A stretch of DNA of 59,223 nucleotides, taken from Opitutia bacterium (GTDB lineage Bacteria; Verrucomicrobiota; Verrucomicrobiia; Opitutales; UBA953). Below the pieces are notes generated by a model. It ran no database searches. It was given only the letters and a program-made list of their open reading frames with translations, and had not been told where the DNA came from. Every line of letters begins with the position of its first letter. The first letter of the stretch is position 1. This document shows positions 16,672-24,105 of this stretch, one piece after another. A program made the position numbers and the translations under genes. The DNA is taken from contig CANCHK010000007.1 in the NCBI GenBank assembly GCA_947377865.1, positions 1 to 59,223 on the forward strand, in the 5' to 3' direction.

Positions 16672-16935
16672 AGCAGGATAGCCTCTGCCGAGGTCGAGGC
16701 AACCTTCATGCCCGCCGTGGTAGGTATTGGCGGTTAGCGGTTGGGAAAGGTATTTCGGGTGACGGGTGACGGCCACCAGGGCATCGGCCTCTCAGGAGTC
16801 GGCTTTTCAGCCATCGGCCATCGGCTTCGGGTTCCCGCGGCTGAAAGCCGAAATGAGTTCCTAACCGCTAACCGCTTCCACCTGATACATGCCTCCCCTT
16901 GTCACCGTGTCACCTTGCCCGCGTGCCCCCTCGCG
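16672..16935 (-). repeat. ~265-bp duplicated leader, copy 2
   Basis: Near-identical to 14857-15121 and in the same orientation, beginning four bases upstream of the sulfatase start and ending just past the Rrf2 gene. The differences seen are scattered single bases and small gaps. The pair flanks the sulfatase gene as direct repeats. Confidence 0.85.
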
Positions 16936-16953
16936 ACGGCTTCGCCGAAGCGT

Positions 16954-17367
16954 TCAAATCTCGAAATCCGTACCGGACTCCGACAGCGCCAGCTGCGCGA
17001 CTGTGAAGCCGGCGAGCGATTTATCGAAACGCTTCGACACTTCGCGCCAGAGCGCCGCGACCTGAGGTCCGGAGGCGCCCTTGAGCGTGATCTTGGTCTC
17101 GACGAGTTCCGGTTCCACGACCGCGAGCACCTGCTTCAAGGAAATGTCTTCGGCGTCTTTCGCCAGACGGTAGCCGCCGGTCTTACCGCGCTTCGAGACG
17201 ACCAGCCCGCCTTCGCGAAGTTCGTTGAGGAGCTGCACGAGGTAATTGGCCGGAATGTCCTCGAGCTTGGCGAGTTCTTCGATGCGCGTGACGGCCGTGC
17301 CGCGGTGGCGGCGGGCGAGCTGGGAGAGGACGCGGAGGGAATACTCGAGTTTGAGGGAGGCTTTCAT
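16954..17367 (-). CDS. Rrf2-family transcriptional regulator
   Basis: A 137-residue winged-helix regulator. It has the Rrf2 opening LKLEYSLRVLSQLARRH, the recognition region IPANYLVQLLNELREGGLV and the wing KRGKTGGYRLAKDAEDISL. The three Cys that bind Fe-S in IscR and NsrR are absent; there is no Cys at all, so it probably senses something other than an Fe-S cluster. The ATG overlaps the stop of the HAD gene (ATGA), showing cotranscription. Target unknown. Confidence 0.88.
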   Translation of the reverse strand: MKASLKLEYSLRVLSQLARRHRGTAVTRIEELAKLEDIPANYLVQLLNELREGGLVVSKRGKTGGYRLAKDAEDISLKQVLAVVEPELVETKITLKGASGPQVAALWREVSKRFDKSLAGFTVAQLALSESGTDFEI

Positions 17368-17912
17368 GCGCTATGCTTAGGACCGTTGTCAGGGGCTTTC
17401 GGTTCCGACCCTACGAGGATGAAGGTACGCTCCGCAACCTCATCTGGGAGGATCGGGGCCTTCGGGCGGGCGAAATACGAGGTGCCTAGGAAGCAGATAC
17501 CGCTGTTCTGCACCACCTGGATGGCACGGTCGTCCCAGAGCTCAATCATCCCGAAGTCCTTTTTATCGGTCACTTCAAGTTCCGGAAGCCCGTTAACCTT
17601 GAGCCAAGCCTGCGTGGCCGTGATGCCTTCGGGGTCGCCGGCACGTGCGGTCATGATCTTCACGCGCATGCCTTTCTCCAGCCACTGGCGCACGCGGTGC
17701 ATCATCAGCGGAACCGGCGGGCCGATGTGGCTCATCCCTTTCCAAGGGGTTGCCTCGGCCAAGGTGCCATCCAGATCGACGCCGATCCATGCCTGTTGAT
17801 CGGCCGGACGGGTGGACGGGGCCCGTTCCGACGGCACAGGCTCATCTGGCGCCTGGCTGAGGTCAGGCGCGGGCGTCTTCGGAGCGAAGAGAGAACGAAG
17901 CCACGCGAACAT
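17364..17912 (-). CDS. HAD-superfamily phosphatase-like protein
   Basis: A 182-residue protein with an N-terminal 40-residue Pro-rich segment and a compact HAD domain. Motif I is WIGVDLDGTLAE (nucleophile and acid Asp), motif II KIMTARAG, and the end shows ELWDDRAIQVVQNSG, the acidic motif IV. Together with IGPPVPLMMHRVRQWLEKG this matches a family of small HAD proteins found in bacteria and phages, often compared with polynucleotide-kinase phosphatase domains; the substrate is unknown. The start is the ATG at 17912. The longer frame to 18041 reads through a repeat and gives a false N-terminus. It is coupled to the Rrf2 gene. Confidence 0.78.
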   Translation of the reverse strand: MFAWLRSLFAPKTPAPDLSQAPDEPVPSERAPSTRPADQQAWIGVDLDGTLAEATPWKGMSHIGPPVPLMMHRVRQWLEKGMRVKIMTARAGDPEGITATQAWLKVNGLPELEVTDKKDFGMIELWDDRAIQVVQNSGICFLGTSYFARPKAPILPDEVAERTFILVGSEPKAPDNGPKHSA

Positions 17913-17980
17913 GGACTGACGGTAGGGATTGGGAGGGAAGGGGCAAGGACGGAGGCGGCCGCGCGCGACTACGTCGCGCG

Positions 17981-18078
17981 GGGGGTCTGCTGGCATGGTG
18001 AACTGCTGCGAAGCAAGCGCGGCATAGCCGCGCGGGGACATGCTGGCAGGCTGGCATGCTGCGAAGCAGAGGCATCAT
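17981..18078 (+). repeat. 40-bp interspersed repeat, copy 2 (with partial second unit)
   Basis: GGGGGTCTGCTGGCATGGTG, then AACTGCTGCGAAGCA, a GCGCGGCATAGCCGCGC hairpin, then a partial second unit ending GCTGCGAAGCAGAGGCATCA. Same composite layout as copy 5 at 29876-29963. Confidence 0.75.
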
Positions 18079-18141
18079 GTATATTCGTCTCTGGGTATTT
18101 CCCTGAGTTGAGACGGTTGTGCCCATGGAAAGCCTGTCGCC

Positions 18142-18522
18142 ATGTCCCCCGCCTGGATGTCGGAGTCGACGGAGGAGTTTGCGCGTTCGTTTCGACGCAC
18201 TCGCAAGCGACATGAGGCCAGCTGCGATGCCGCGTTAACCCGCTTACAGCACTTTCAGGATAGATGGCTGAACAGCCCCCAACTCGCTCCGGGCTTTCAT
18301 CTGCCTGGCTGGGTTCATCCCGAAGGGAAGGGGGTCTTGGCGGTCGACCAAGGAACGAAAGGTAATTCGGCGGCCATCAGACTCTATCTTTACCTCGATC
18401 ATTTCTCCCGACGCATCTGGCTCCTACGGATGGGCGATAAGCGGAGCCAACATGCAGATATTGCATATTGCCATGCATGGGTCGAGCAGTTCAAATCAGG
18501 TCATGGCCATGCGCACGATTAA
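18142..18522 (+). CDS. Putative toxin of a HigBA/RelE-type module
   Basis: A 126-residue protein whose stop overlaps the next gene, an XRE-type DNA-binding protein, in the toxin-first order of higBA systems. The middle segment RLYLYLDHFSRRIWLLRMGDKRSQHADIAYCHAW resembles the last strands and helix of RelE/HigB ribonucleases (a basic strand, then a xQHxDI helix), but the match is by eye. An unusually long N-terminal helical part (residues 1-60) precedes it. The ATG at 18142 could be replaced by the ATG five codons later. The pair is flanked by copies 2 and 3 of the 40-bp repeat. Confidence 0.6.
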   Translation: MSPAWMSESTEEFARSFRRTRKRHEASCDAALTRLQHFQDRWLNSPQLAPGFHLPGWVHPEGKGVLAVDQGTKGNSAAIRLYLYLDHFSRRIWLLRMGDKRSQHADIAYCHAWVEQFKSGHGHAHD

Positions 18523-18799
18523 GTCCCGCACGCACCGCGACGTCTTCACGCTCGCGGCCAGTCTTGGTTACACGCCGAAGGCCGTGGCCGGTCTGCGACA
18601 AAAGGTAGCCGACACGCATTTCACGGCGCAGCTCGAGGCGCGCCGCCAGTCGGCCGGGCTAACTCAAGCGGAAGTGGCCCGGCGCATGGGGGTGACGCAG
18701 TCGACGGTTTCCCGCCTGGAGTCGGATCGCTGGCAAGACCTCCGGCTCGGCGAGCTGGACGCCTACCTGCGGGCTATTGGCAGCTTGGCTGCCCGATAG
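18503..18799 (+). CDS. XRE-family HTH protein, probable antitoxin
   Basis: A 98-residue protein. Residues ~45-95 form an XRE/Cro helix-turn-helix: QLEARRQSAGLTQAEVARRM, then GVTQSTVSRLES. The short N-terminal arm (MAMRTIKSRTHRDVF) may contact the toxin. It overlaps the upstream gene by 20 bases; the ATG two codons later (18509) is also possible. HigA-type antitoxins neutralise the toxin and repress their own operon; both roles are inferred from arrangement. Confidence 0.75.
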   Translation: MAMRTIKSRTHRDVFTLAASLGYTPKAVAGLRQKVADTHFTAQLEARRQSAGLTQAEVARRMGVTQSTVSRLESDRWQDLRLGELDAYLRAIGSLAAR

Positions 18800-18830
18800 C
18801 CCTTACACGAAAGGGCGGTGGCGTCCTTCG

Positions 18831-18882
18831 GCCGCGGGGGAACAGCTGGCATGGTGAACTGCTGCGAAACAGAGGCATCATG
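18831..18882 (+). repeat. 40-bp interspersed repeat, copy 3
   Basis: GCCGCGGGGGAACAGCTGGC, then ATGGTGAACTGCTGCGAAAC, AGAGGCATCATG. The GCGA hairpin has one arm mismatch. The rest of the 321-base gap 18800-19120 holds a weak GCCCTT/AAGGGC hairpin after the antitoxin gene, a GGTGGCGGGTGGC-type repeat (18976-19014) and AT-richer sequence leading to the GYF gene; no gene is seen. Confidence 0.7.
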
Positions 18883-19120
18883 AGGGTGGGCGCGACGGCG
18901 TCGCGTACGGGGTGCAAAAGTTGAACCGGCCTACGGCCTGGGCAAAGGTGCAAAAAGCGAGATCCAATTTTTCAGGTGGCGGGTGGCAGCCCCGGGTGGG
19001 CGGTGGCGGGGCCGCGCACTTCCTGCTCTACTTTCTGTTGGGGGTTTGGTGCAGGCCAGGGATCCGCAGCAGGCACGATGTGTTGCTAAGACATCAAAGT
19101 ATACGCACTGTAATTACACA

Positions 19121-19780
19121 ATGAGCGAACCCCTCCAAGTCAGAGTCTCCCGAGATGGGAAAGAATTCGGGACGTATACCGCGCAGGAAGCGGTCCGGCT
19201 TCTCGTCTACGGCACCCTGAAAGAGACCGATTTCTACTGGCACGAGGGCATGACTGATTGGGCTCCGCTCACTCAGCTCCAGGCGTCGGAGGCACGCCGC
19301 CAATTGGCCGAGCGTGCGCTTCAGCAGAAGCAGGAGGAGGAGCGAAAGGCCGCTGAGTTGGCAAAGAAGCGCCTAGAGGAAGCCGAGCAGCTTGCACAAG
19401 AAAAAGCCAAGCAAGAGGAGGCGGAGAATCGTGCCAGGGAGGAACGTATTCGTTCGGAAGTGGCGAGGCGTAAGGCAACTTGGTTTCGTTGCCATTGTTG
19501 CCGTGAGTCTTTTTCGGAGCCGAAAACCCAGGGGGAAAACTTGGGCTGCGGGGCTGCGCTGATTCTTGGAAGCGCGATCGTCTTGTGGATTACTTACTCG
19601 GTTGCCGTTGATAGTTATCGGCCTTCGCCGTCGGGAATTTCGTTTGGTGCTTGGGTCGCATCGGTTTCATTTTTCTTGGGATTGAGTCTTTTCACCGTAG
19701 CTCACCTCAAGTCGCCTTACTGTCCGAAGTGCGAATCCACCAACTTCTCTCGGCCCGAAAAGCCGGACGAGCAGAAGTAA
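19121..19780 (+). CDS. GYF-domain protein with coiled coil, zinc-ribbon cysteines and membrane segments
   Basis: A 219-residue protein of unknown function. Residues ~1-65 form a GYF_2-type domain (QVRVSRDGKEFGTYTAQEAV, then FYWHEGMTDWAPL). Residues ~65-118 are a charged Glu/Lys/Ala coiled coil. CHCC (near residue 125) and a second CPKC near the C-terminus could form a zinc ribbon, with two hydrophobic segments between them (LGCGAALILGSAIVLWITYS and WVASVSFFLGLSLFTVAHL). Codon use is AT-richer than in neighbours. GYF_2 proteins with membrane segments are frequent in Verrucomicrobiota. The ATG at 19121 is preferred; the open frame upstream is repeat. Confidence 0.7.
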   Translation: MSEPLQVRVSRDGKEFGTYTAQEAVRLLVYGTLKETDFYWHEGMTDWAPLTQLQASEARRQLAERALQQKQEEERKAAELAKKRLEEAEQLAQEKAKQEEAENRAREERIRSEVARRKATWFRCHCCRESFSEPKTQGENLGCGAALILGSAIVLWITYSVAVDSYRPSPSGISFGAWVASVSFFLGLSLFTVAHLKSPYCPKCESTNFSRPEKPDEQK

Positions 19781-19804
19781 ACTAATCTTAGACTGAGACG
19801 CCTT

Positions 19805-20059
19805 ATGAATCCCCAGAAAGCCGCCGGACTCGCCATACTCCTTGCAGTTCTTCTCCCGTTCCTTGCAAGATGCGAACAGGAATCAGTTGTCATGCCTAAG
19901 GCCGGCCGCGTGCAGTCAGCCGATGAAGTCAAAAAGGTCGAAGACGAGCTCCGTGAGCTAAGGGAGCACATTCGAAAGCGAAATGAGACCAAAGACGCTG
20001 CAGCTCCTTCAGCTACCAAGGACTCTGAACATCAGAAAAAGCCGGAGGAGCCGAAGTAA
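19805..20059 (+). CDS. Small exported hypothetical protein
   Basis: An 84-residue protein with a hydrophobic N-terminus (AAGLAILLAVLLPFLARC) and a highly charged Glu/Lys/Arg helical remainder (EVKKVEDELRELREHIRKRN). The Cys after LAR is not a convincing lipobox. It follows the GYF gene by 24 bases in the same AT-richer stretch and may be cotranscribed. I do not recognise a family. Confidence 0.5.
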   Translation: MNPQKAAGLAILLAVLLPFLARCEQESVVMPKAGRVQSADEVKKVEDELRELREHIRKRNETKDAAAPSATKDSEHQKKPEEPK

Positions 20060-20068
20060 TCACTCACC

Positions 20069-20250
20069 GACGGACGCGACGCCGTCGCGCCCCTACCTAA
20101 GGCCCGCAGCAAACATTCCGGTTTCCGGTCTCCCTTTGGGATGGGCGTCTCTGCGCGAGGCAGGGCGGACCGCCTTGGCCGGTCGCTGTTGAGCGAGGGC
20201 GCTCAACCCTACCAAAGGCAGCTATGTCGTGACGCGGTCCCGACCCTACC
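20069..20250. repeat. Cluster of GTAG-headed palindromes
   Basis: Three elements in the inverted sense: GGACGCGACGCCGTCGCGCC ending CCCTACCT (20069-20098); a two-hairpin element with GGCGGACCGCC and TTGAGCG-AGGG-CGCTCAA ending CCCTACC (20161-20213); and an exact copy of the 29-mer of 12692-12720 ending CCCTACC (20222-20250). Between them, 20119-20136 repeats the end of the 154-bp MITE-like element. No gene is seen. Confidence 0.75.
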
Positions 20251-20312
20251 TCTGCCTCTCATCGACTCAGCACTCGATGCAGTCTTCTGTGCAGTCATCG
20301 ACTCAGTCCTCT

Positions 20313-20337
20313 TTCGCGAACGCTTTGCGTTCGCGAA
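20313..20337 (-). terminator. 11-bp perfect hairpin just downstream of tRNA-Leu
   Basis: TTCGCGAACGC, a TTT loop, then GCGTTCGCGAA. In tRNA sense it begins five bases after the tRNA 3' end. There is no T run, so it may be a processing or 3'-stabilising hairpin rather than a classical terminator. Confidence 0.5.
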
Positions 20338-20342
20338 CAGGG

Positions 20343-20423
20343 TGCTCGGGGCGGGGGTCGAACCCGCACACCTTGCGGCGCCAGAACCTAAATCTGGTGT
20401 GTCTGCCATTCCACCACCCGAGC
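20343..20423 (-). tRNA. tRNA-Leu (anticodon UAG)
   Basis: An 81-base class II tRNA. The acceptor stem GCTCGGG/CCCGAGC has discriminator A, TGG.AATGGCAGAC forms the D arm, the anticodon stem-loop CCAGA-TTTAGGT-TCTGG places TAG at 34-36, there is a short variable arm, and GCGGGTTCGACCCCCGC is the T arm. CCA is not encoded. It reads CUA and probably other CUN leucine codons. Confidence 0.95.
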
Positions 20424-20470
20424 GAAACCTGTAGGACGAGGTTTGCGCGTCGGGCGGCGGAGGCAAGCGC

Positions 20471-21376
20471 TTACGCTAAGCGACCGAGGGGCGAGCCGAC
20501 CTTGGCGTAGACTTCCACGGCGGTTTCCCCGGCGTGGATGAGGTCGTCCTCTAACTTAATGCGGCCGGGCTCGAAAATGGTCGCGACGAACGATCCGCCG
20601 AAACGGAAGTAGCCTTTCTCGTCGCCCTTGGCGACGGCCTGGCCGGGCTGATAGGTCTCGATGATGGTGCCGACGTTGGTCGCGCCGACGGACACCATGG
20701 TGACGAGTCCGAACGGTCCGGCGTCGATGGTCACGCGCTGGCGCTTATTCTGCCAGAGATACGAGGCATGGCGACGCAGGGCGATCGGGTTGACGGAATA
20801 GAGCTGGCCCTTGGCGAGCACGGGTTCGCCGGGCACGCCGGCGACGGGGAAGTGGAAGCGATGGTAGTCGACAGGGCAGAGGCGTGAGCAGACGACGGTG
20901 CCGCGTGCGTAGCGTTCGCCGAGCGCACGGTCCGCGACGAGCGCCGCCATGTCGAAGGTCTGGCCCTTGGCGAAGATGCCCTTCACGCGCGAGGCGTCAG
21001 CGAAGCCGAGGTGACGGCCATCCGCCGGCAATACGGCCATCTCGGGGCGCGGGTCGACAGGTCGAGCGGAGGCCTTGAGCTTGCGGTAGAAGAAGTCGTT
21101 GAAGGTGCGATACGACTTCAGGTCGGAATCGGCGAACTCGGCCGGGTCCAGACCGAAGGCCTTCACGAAGGCCTCGACGCGACGCGCGCTGCTCGGGCGA
21201 TCCATGGCCCAGCCATACAACTTGGAGAAAAGGCCCCGTTTGACCACTGCGTGGAGGGTCAGCTTGCCGAGCGGGTTGCCGTAGATGCGACGCAGCCAGG
21301 CCTCGCCGTAGACCTGCTCGGTCTCCATGCGGCCGGTATGGCGATTGAGGAGGGTGATGGGGGCGTCGACTTCCAT
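20471..21376 (-). CDS. psd: Phosphatidylserine decarboxylase proenzyme
   Basis: Membrane-associated pyruvoyl enzyme that makes phosphatidylethanolamine. The sequence shows FNDFFYRKL, DGRHLGF (near the Asp of the self-cleavage triad), CPVDYHRFHFPVAG with the catalytic His, and the self-cleavage site FRFGGSFVATIFE, where the Ser after GG becomes the pyruvoyl group (GGS rather than the LGST of E. coli, as in one known PSD clade). The start is placed at the ATG at 21376, where MEVDAPITLLNRHTGR begins family similarity; an in-frame ATG at 21415 would add 13 residues and leave only 26 bases to the divergent protease gene. Confidence 0.92.
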   Translation of the reverse strand: MEVDAPITLLNRHTGRMETEQVYGEAWLRRIYGNPLGKLTLHAVVKRGLFSKLYGWAMDRPSSARRVEAFVKAFGLDPAEFADSDLKSYRTFNDFFYRKLKASARPVDPRPEMAVLPADGRHLGFADASRVKGIFAKGQTFDMAALVADRALGERYARGTVVCSRLCPVDYHRFHFPVAGVPGEPVLAKGQLYSVNPIALRRHASYLWQNKRQRVTIDAGPFGLVTMVSVGATNVGTIIETYQPGQAVAKGDEKGYFRFGGSFVATIFEPGRIKLEDDLIHAGETAVEVYAKVGSPLGRLA

Positions 21377-21441
21377 ACGGGCAGATTTGCCAAAAAAGGA
21401 CTTCAAGGGAACCATTTATCTGTCAAAACAGTCTTCTCCCC

Positions 21442-22635
21442 ATGTCGCGCCTGGCCCTTGTCCCTCTTTTCCTCGCAGCGCTCGTCATGGCCCAGCAGGG
21501 CCCAGTCAAGAAGACCCCTGAGACCATCAAGGCCGAGATTGAGACCGACGTCATTCGCGCGCGCCTCGACCTCGCCTCTTCGCAGCGTCGTCTCGCCGCG
21601 CTGACGCAAGCCCTCGAGCTCCGTAAACTCGAGGCCGAAGCCGCCCTCCGCGCCGCCCGTGCCGACGCCGCCGCCGCTCCGGCCGATGCCGAGCAGACGA
21701 AGCTCAAGCTCGAGGCCGCCCTTGCCAATGCCAAGGCCGCCGTCGCCTCCGCCGACAAGGATCGCGCCCGCGCCGAACTCGAAGTCCAAGCCCGCCTCGC
21801 CAATGCCGAGCTCTCTGTCGAATACGCCAAGGTCTCCTCGGTCGCCCAGATCGCTCGCCTACAGACCAAGGCCGCCGACATCGCGAGTGGTGCGAAGGTT
21901 TCCTATCCCAAAGACCCGCTCATCGACGGCGTCCTGCATATCTCCGACCGCCGCATCCCGTTCAACGGACGCGTCGACGATAAGCTCTCCGACTTCGTCT
22001 GCAGCCGCATCGCCTTCTATAACGCCATCGATAGCGAAGCCCCGATTTTCATCGTCATCGACCGTTCGCCTGGCGGCTCCGTGATGTCGGGCTACATGAT
22101 GCTCCAGGCCATGGAGACCTCGAAGGCCCCGGTCTACGTCGTCGTGAAGGGTTACGCCGCCTCGATGGCCGCGATCATCACTACCCTCGCCAAGCGCTCG
22201 TTCGTCTACCCGAACACGATTGTGCTGCATCACCAAGCCTCCGTGGGCCTGAGCGGCAACGTCACCCAGCTCCAGGAGCAGCTCAAGTGGTCCAAGGTCT
22301 GGTGCGAACGCATTTTCGTCAAGGTCGCCGCTCGCATTGGGACCACTGTCGACGAATTCGTCGCGCAGATGTACAAGGGCACCTCGACCGGCGACTGGAA
22401 GGTCCTCGGCGATGAGGCCGGCCGCCGCAAGTGGGTGACCGACGTCGTCGACCGCATGGCCGAAGACTCTTTATTCAACGCCACGGCGGTTCCGCCCGTC
22501 CAGGCCGAGCCCAATCCCGACGGCTTCAACGCCGGCAAGACCCAAGACGGCCGCGTCCGCCAGCCGCTCCCGCTCCTCGGCCCGTGCGACCTCTGGTGGA
22601 TGTACGACCCCACCGTCGAATTCGTCCTTCGCTAA
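21442..22635 (+). CDS. Exported coiled-coil ClpP-like serine protease, paralog 1
   Basis: A 397-residue protein with a Sec signal (LALVPLFLAALVMAQQ), a long Ala/Glu/Arg coiled coil (~25-145) and a ClpP-fold domain (~155-340). The ClpP triad is recognisable: Ser in KGYAASMAA (about S241), His in VLHHQAS (about H264) and Asp in STGDWKVLGDEA (about D318); DRSPGGSVMSGY matches the ClpP handle/oxyanion loop. The tail ends in LWWMYDP, shared with the next gene. Export puts it away from ClpX or ClpA, so it is probably ATP-independent. NfeD/SppA proteases are alternatives but use a Ser-Lys dyad. The paralog starts 19 bases downstream. Confidence 0.8.
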   Translation: MSRLALVPLFLAALVMAQQGPVKKTPETIKAEIETDVIRARLDLASSQRRLAALTQALELRKLEAEAALRAARADAAAAPADAEQTKLKLEAALANAKAAVASADKDRARAELEVQARLANAELSVEYAKVSSVAQIARLQTKAADIASGAKVSYPKDPLIDGVLHISDRRIPFNGRVDDKLSDFVCSRIAFYNAIDSEAPIFIVIDRSPGGSVMSGYMMLQAMETSKAPVYVVVKGYAASMAAIITTLAKRSFVYPNTIVLHHQASVGLSGNVTQLQEQLKWSKVWCERIFVKVAARIGTTVDEFVAQMYKGTSTGDWKVLGDEAGRRKWVTDVVDRMAEDSLFNATAVPPVQAEPNPDGFNAGKTQDGRVRQPLPLLGPCDLWWMYDPTVEFVLR

Positions 22636-22654
22636 TTTTAAAAACAAAATCCTC

Positions 22655-24022
22655 ATGCATCTCCGCACCTCCCTCCGCATCCTCGCGCTCGCCGTCCTGA
22701 CGGCTGCTCCCGTGTTCGCCCAGCAGACCAAGGCCGCGCCGGGCGTTCCGGCTGACGTTCCTGCCGTGTCGCCTGCGGCGCAGCCCGCGCTGGCTCCTAG
22801 CGCTCCTGTTGGTGCTCCCGCGCAGCGCGATGAGCCCACGCCTGAGCAGAAGGCCGCGCTCAAGGAAGTCGACCGCATGCGCATCGAGAAGGCCCGCATC
22901 GACGCCGAGCTCGCCCTCGCCGAAGCCAAACGCGCCGAAGAGCTCGCCCCGCTCAACGCCGAGGTCGGCCGTCTGACCGCCGAGCGTTCGCTCCGCCTCG
23001 CCAAGGCTTCCGCCGACGCCGCTGCGCTCGAAGACGAGCGGGCTAAGCTTGAGCGACAGGCCGCCCTCGAGGCTGCCCGTTCCAGCGCCCGCCTGACCGA
23101 GCGTTCGAACAAGATCCGCGAGCTCGAAGCCGAAGCCAAGCAGCTCCAGCTTGAGGCCGCCAACACCGTCGCCCGCCTCTCTAATGAGATCCAGCGCTTC
23201 CAGAAGGAAGACGAGGCCCGCAAGATCGCCAGCAAGGCCAAGCCGAAGTACCTCAAGGATCCGCTCGTCGACGGCGTGCTCTATGTGAGCGACCGCCGCA
23301 TCGCCTTCAACGGCGCCGTGACCGAGCAGCTCGCCGATTACGTCTGCACGCGCATCGCCTTTTATAACAACCAGTCGTCGGAGTTCCCGATTTTCATCGT
23401 CGTCGACAACTCGCCCGGCGGTTCCGTCGCCGCCGGCTACCTGATCCAGAAGGCCATGGCCGCCTCCAAGGCTCCGGTGCACGTCGTTGTGAAGGGCTTC
23501 GCCGCCTCGATGACCGCCGTGATCTGCACACTCGCCGAGCGCTCCTATTGCTACCCGAACACCATCATCCTGCATCACCAGGCTTCGAACGTCGTCCGCG
23601 GCAACATGACCGTACTCAAGGAGCAGATCGACTTCACCAACCAGTGGTTCGACCGCCTCGCGACTCCGGTCGCCAAGAAGATGGGCATCTCGCTGCAGGA
23701 TTTTGTGAAGCAGATGTACGCCAACGACTCCACCGGCGACTGGCAGGCTTTTGGCGATAAGGCCAAGGAACTCAAGTGGGTCGATAACGTCGTCGAACGC
23801 ATTGAAGAAACCGCCGTGCTGGACCTCCTCCCCGTGCCCGTCGCTCCGCCCGTCATGCCGCAGACGCAGCCATTGCCGCAACCTCCCACGCGCACCGAAA
23901 TCTCGGGTGTGATCACGCGCGTCGACGACAAAGGCCGTCCGTATTTCGAGCTCCCGGCTCTCGCCAATCCGTTTGACGCCTGGTGGCTGTACGACCCGCA
24001 GGGATTGTATCGCGCGCGGTGA
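22655..24022 (+). CDS. Exported coiled-coil ClpP-like serine protease, paralog 2
   Basis: A 455-residue paralog of the preceding gene. Signal peptide ending PVFAQQ; a Pro/Ala-rich linker (~25-60); a coiled coil (~62-190); a ClpP-like domain with DNSPGGSVAAGY, Ser in KGFAASMTA (about S285), His in ILHHQAS (about H308) and Asp in STGDWQAFGDKA (about D362); and a C-terminal extension ending DAWWLYDP. The extra ~60 residues are mostly the linker and a Pro-rich insert before the tail. Close spacing and shared tails suggest a hetero-oligomer, as with ClpP1P2 pairs; this is inference. A strong terminator follows. Confidence 0.8.
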   Translation: MHLRTSLRILALAVLTAAPVFAQQTKAAPGVPADVPAVSPAAQPALAPSAPVGAPAQRDEPTPEQKAALKEVDRMRIEKARIDAELALAEAKRAEELAPLNAEVGRLTAERSLRLAKASADAAALEDERAKLERQAALEAARSSARLTERSNKIRELEAEAKQLQLEAANTVARLSNEIQRFQKEDEARKIASKAKPKYLKDPLVDGVLYVSDRRIAFNGAVTEQLADYVCTRIAFYNNQSSEFPIFIVVDNSPGGSVAAGYLIQKAMAASKAPVHVVVKGFAASMTAVICTLAERSYCYPNTIILHHQASNVVRGNMTVLKEQIDFTNQWFDRLATPVAKKMGISLQDFVKQMYANDSTGDWQAFGDKAKELKWVDNVVERIEETAVLDLLPVPVAPPVMPQTQPLPQPPTRTEISGVITRVDDKGRPYFELPALANPFDAWWLYDPQGLYRAR

Positions 24023-24030
24023 GCGTGACA

Positions 24031-24057
24031 GGTAGGGGCAGCACCGCGTGCTGCCCT
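24031..24057 (+). repeat. GTAG-headed palindrome (GCAGCA core)
   Basis: GGTAGGGGCAGCACCGCGTG continues into CTGCCCT. The 8-bp stem GGGCAGCA/TGCTGCCC is shared with the hairpins at 8300-8320 and 30101-30120. Confidence 0.7.
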
Positions 24058-24061
24058 AGCG

Positions 24062-24088
24062 AAGGCCGCCTGATGGGCGGCCTTTTTT
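24062..24088 (+). terminator. Rho-independent terminator after the ClpP-like pair
   Basis: AAGGCCGCC-TGAT-GGGCGGCC followed by six T; a near-perfect stem 39 bases after the stop codon of paralog 2. Confidence 0.9.
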
Positions 24089-24105
24089 ATTGAGAGGCAT
24101 CCTGA

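Noticed and set aside
17913-18041. 43-codon N-terminal extension of the HAD gene
   Set aside because: It reads through repeat copy 2, giving the same QQFTMPA peptide as other repeat copies.
18142-18522. RAYT/transposase fragment that could explain the REP elements
   Set aside because: The product lacks the HUH and Tyr motifs of Y1 transposases; overlap with an XRE gene fits a toxin-antitoxin pair better.
22526-23881. 451-residue open frame on the minus strand
   Set aside because: Antisense to the second exported ClpP-like protease, whose triad and signal peptide are clear.
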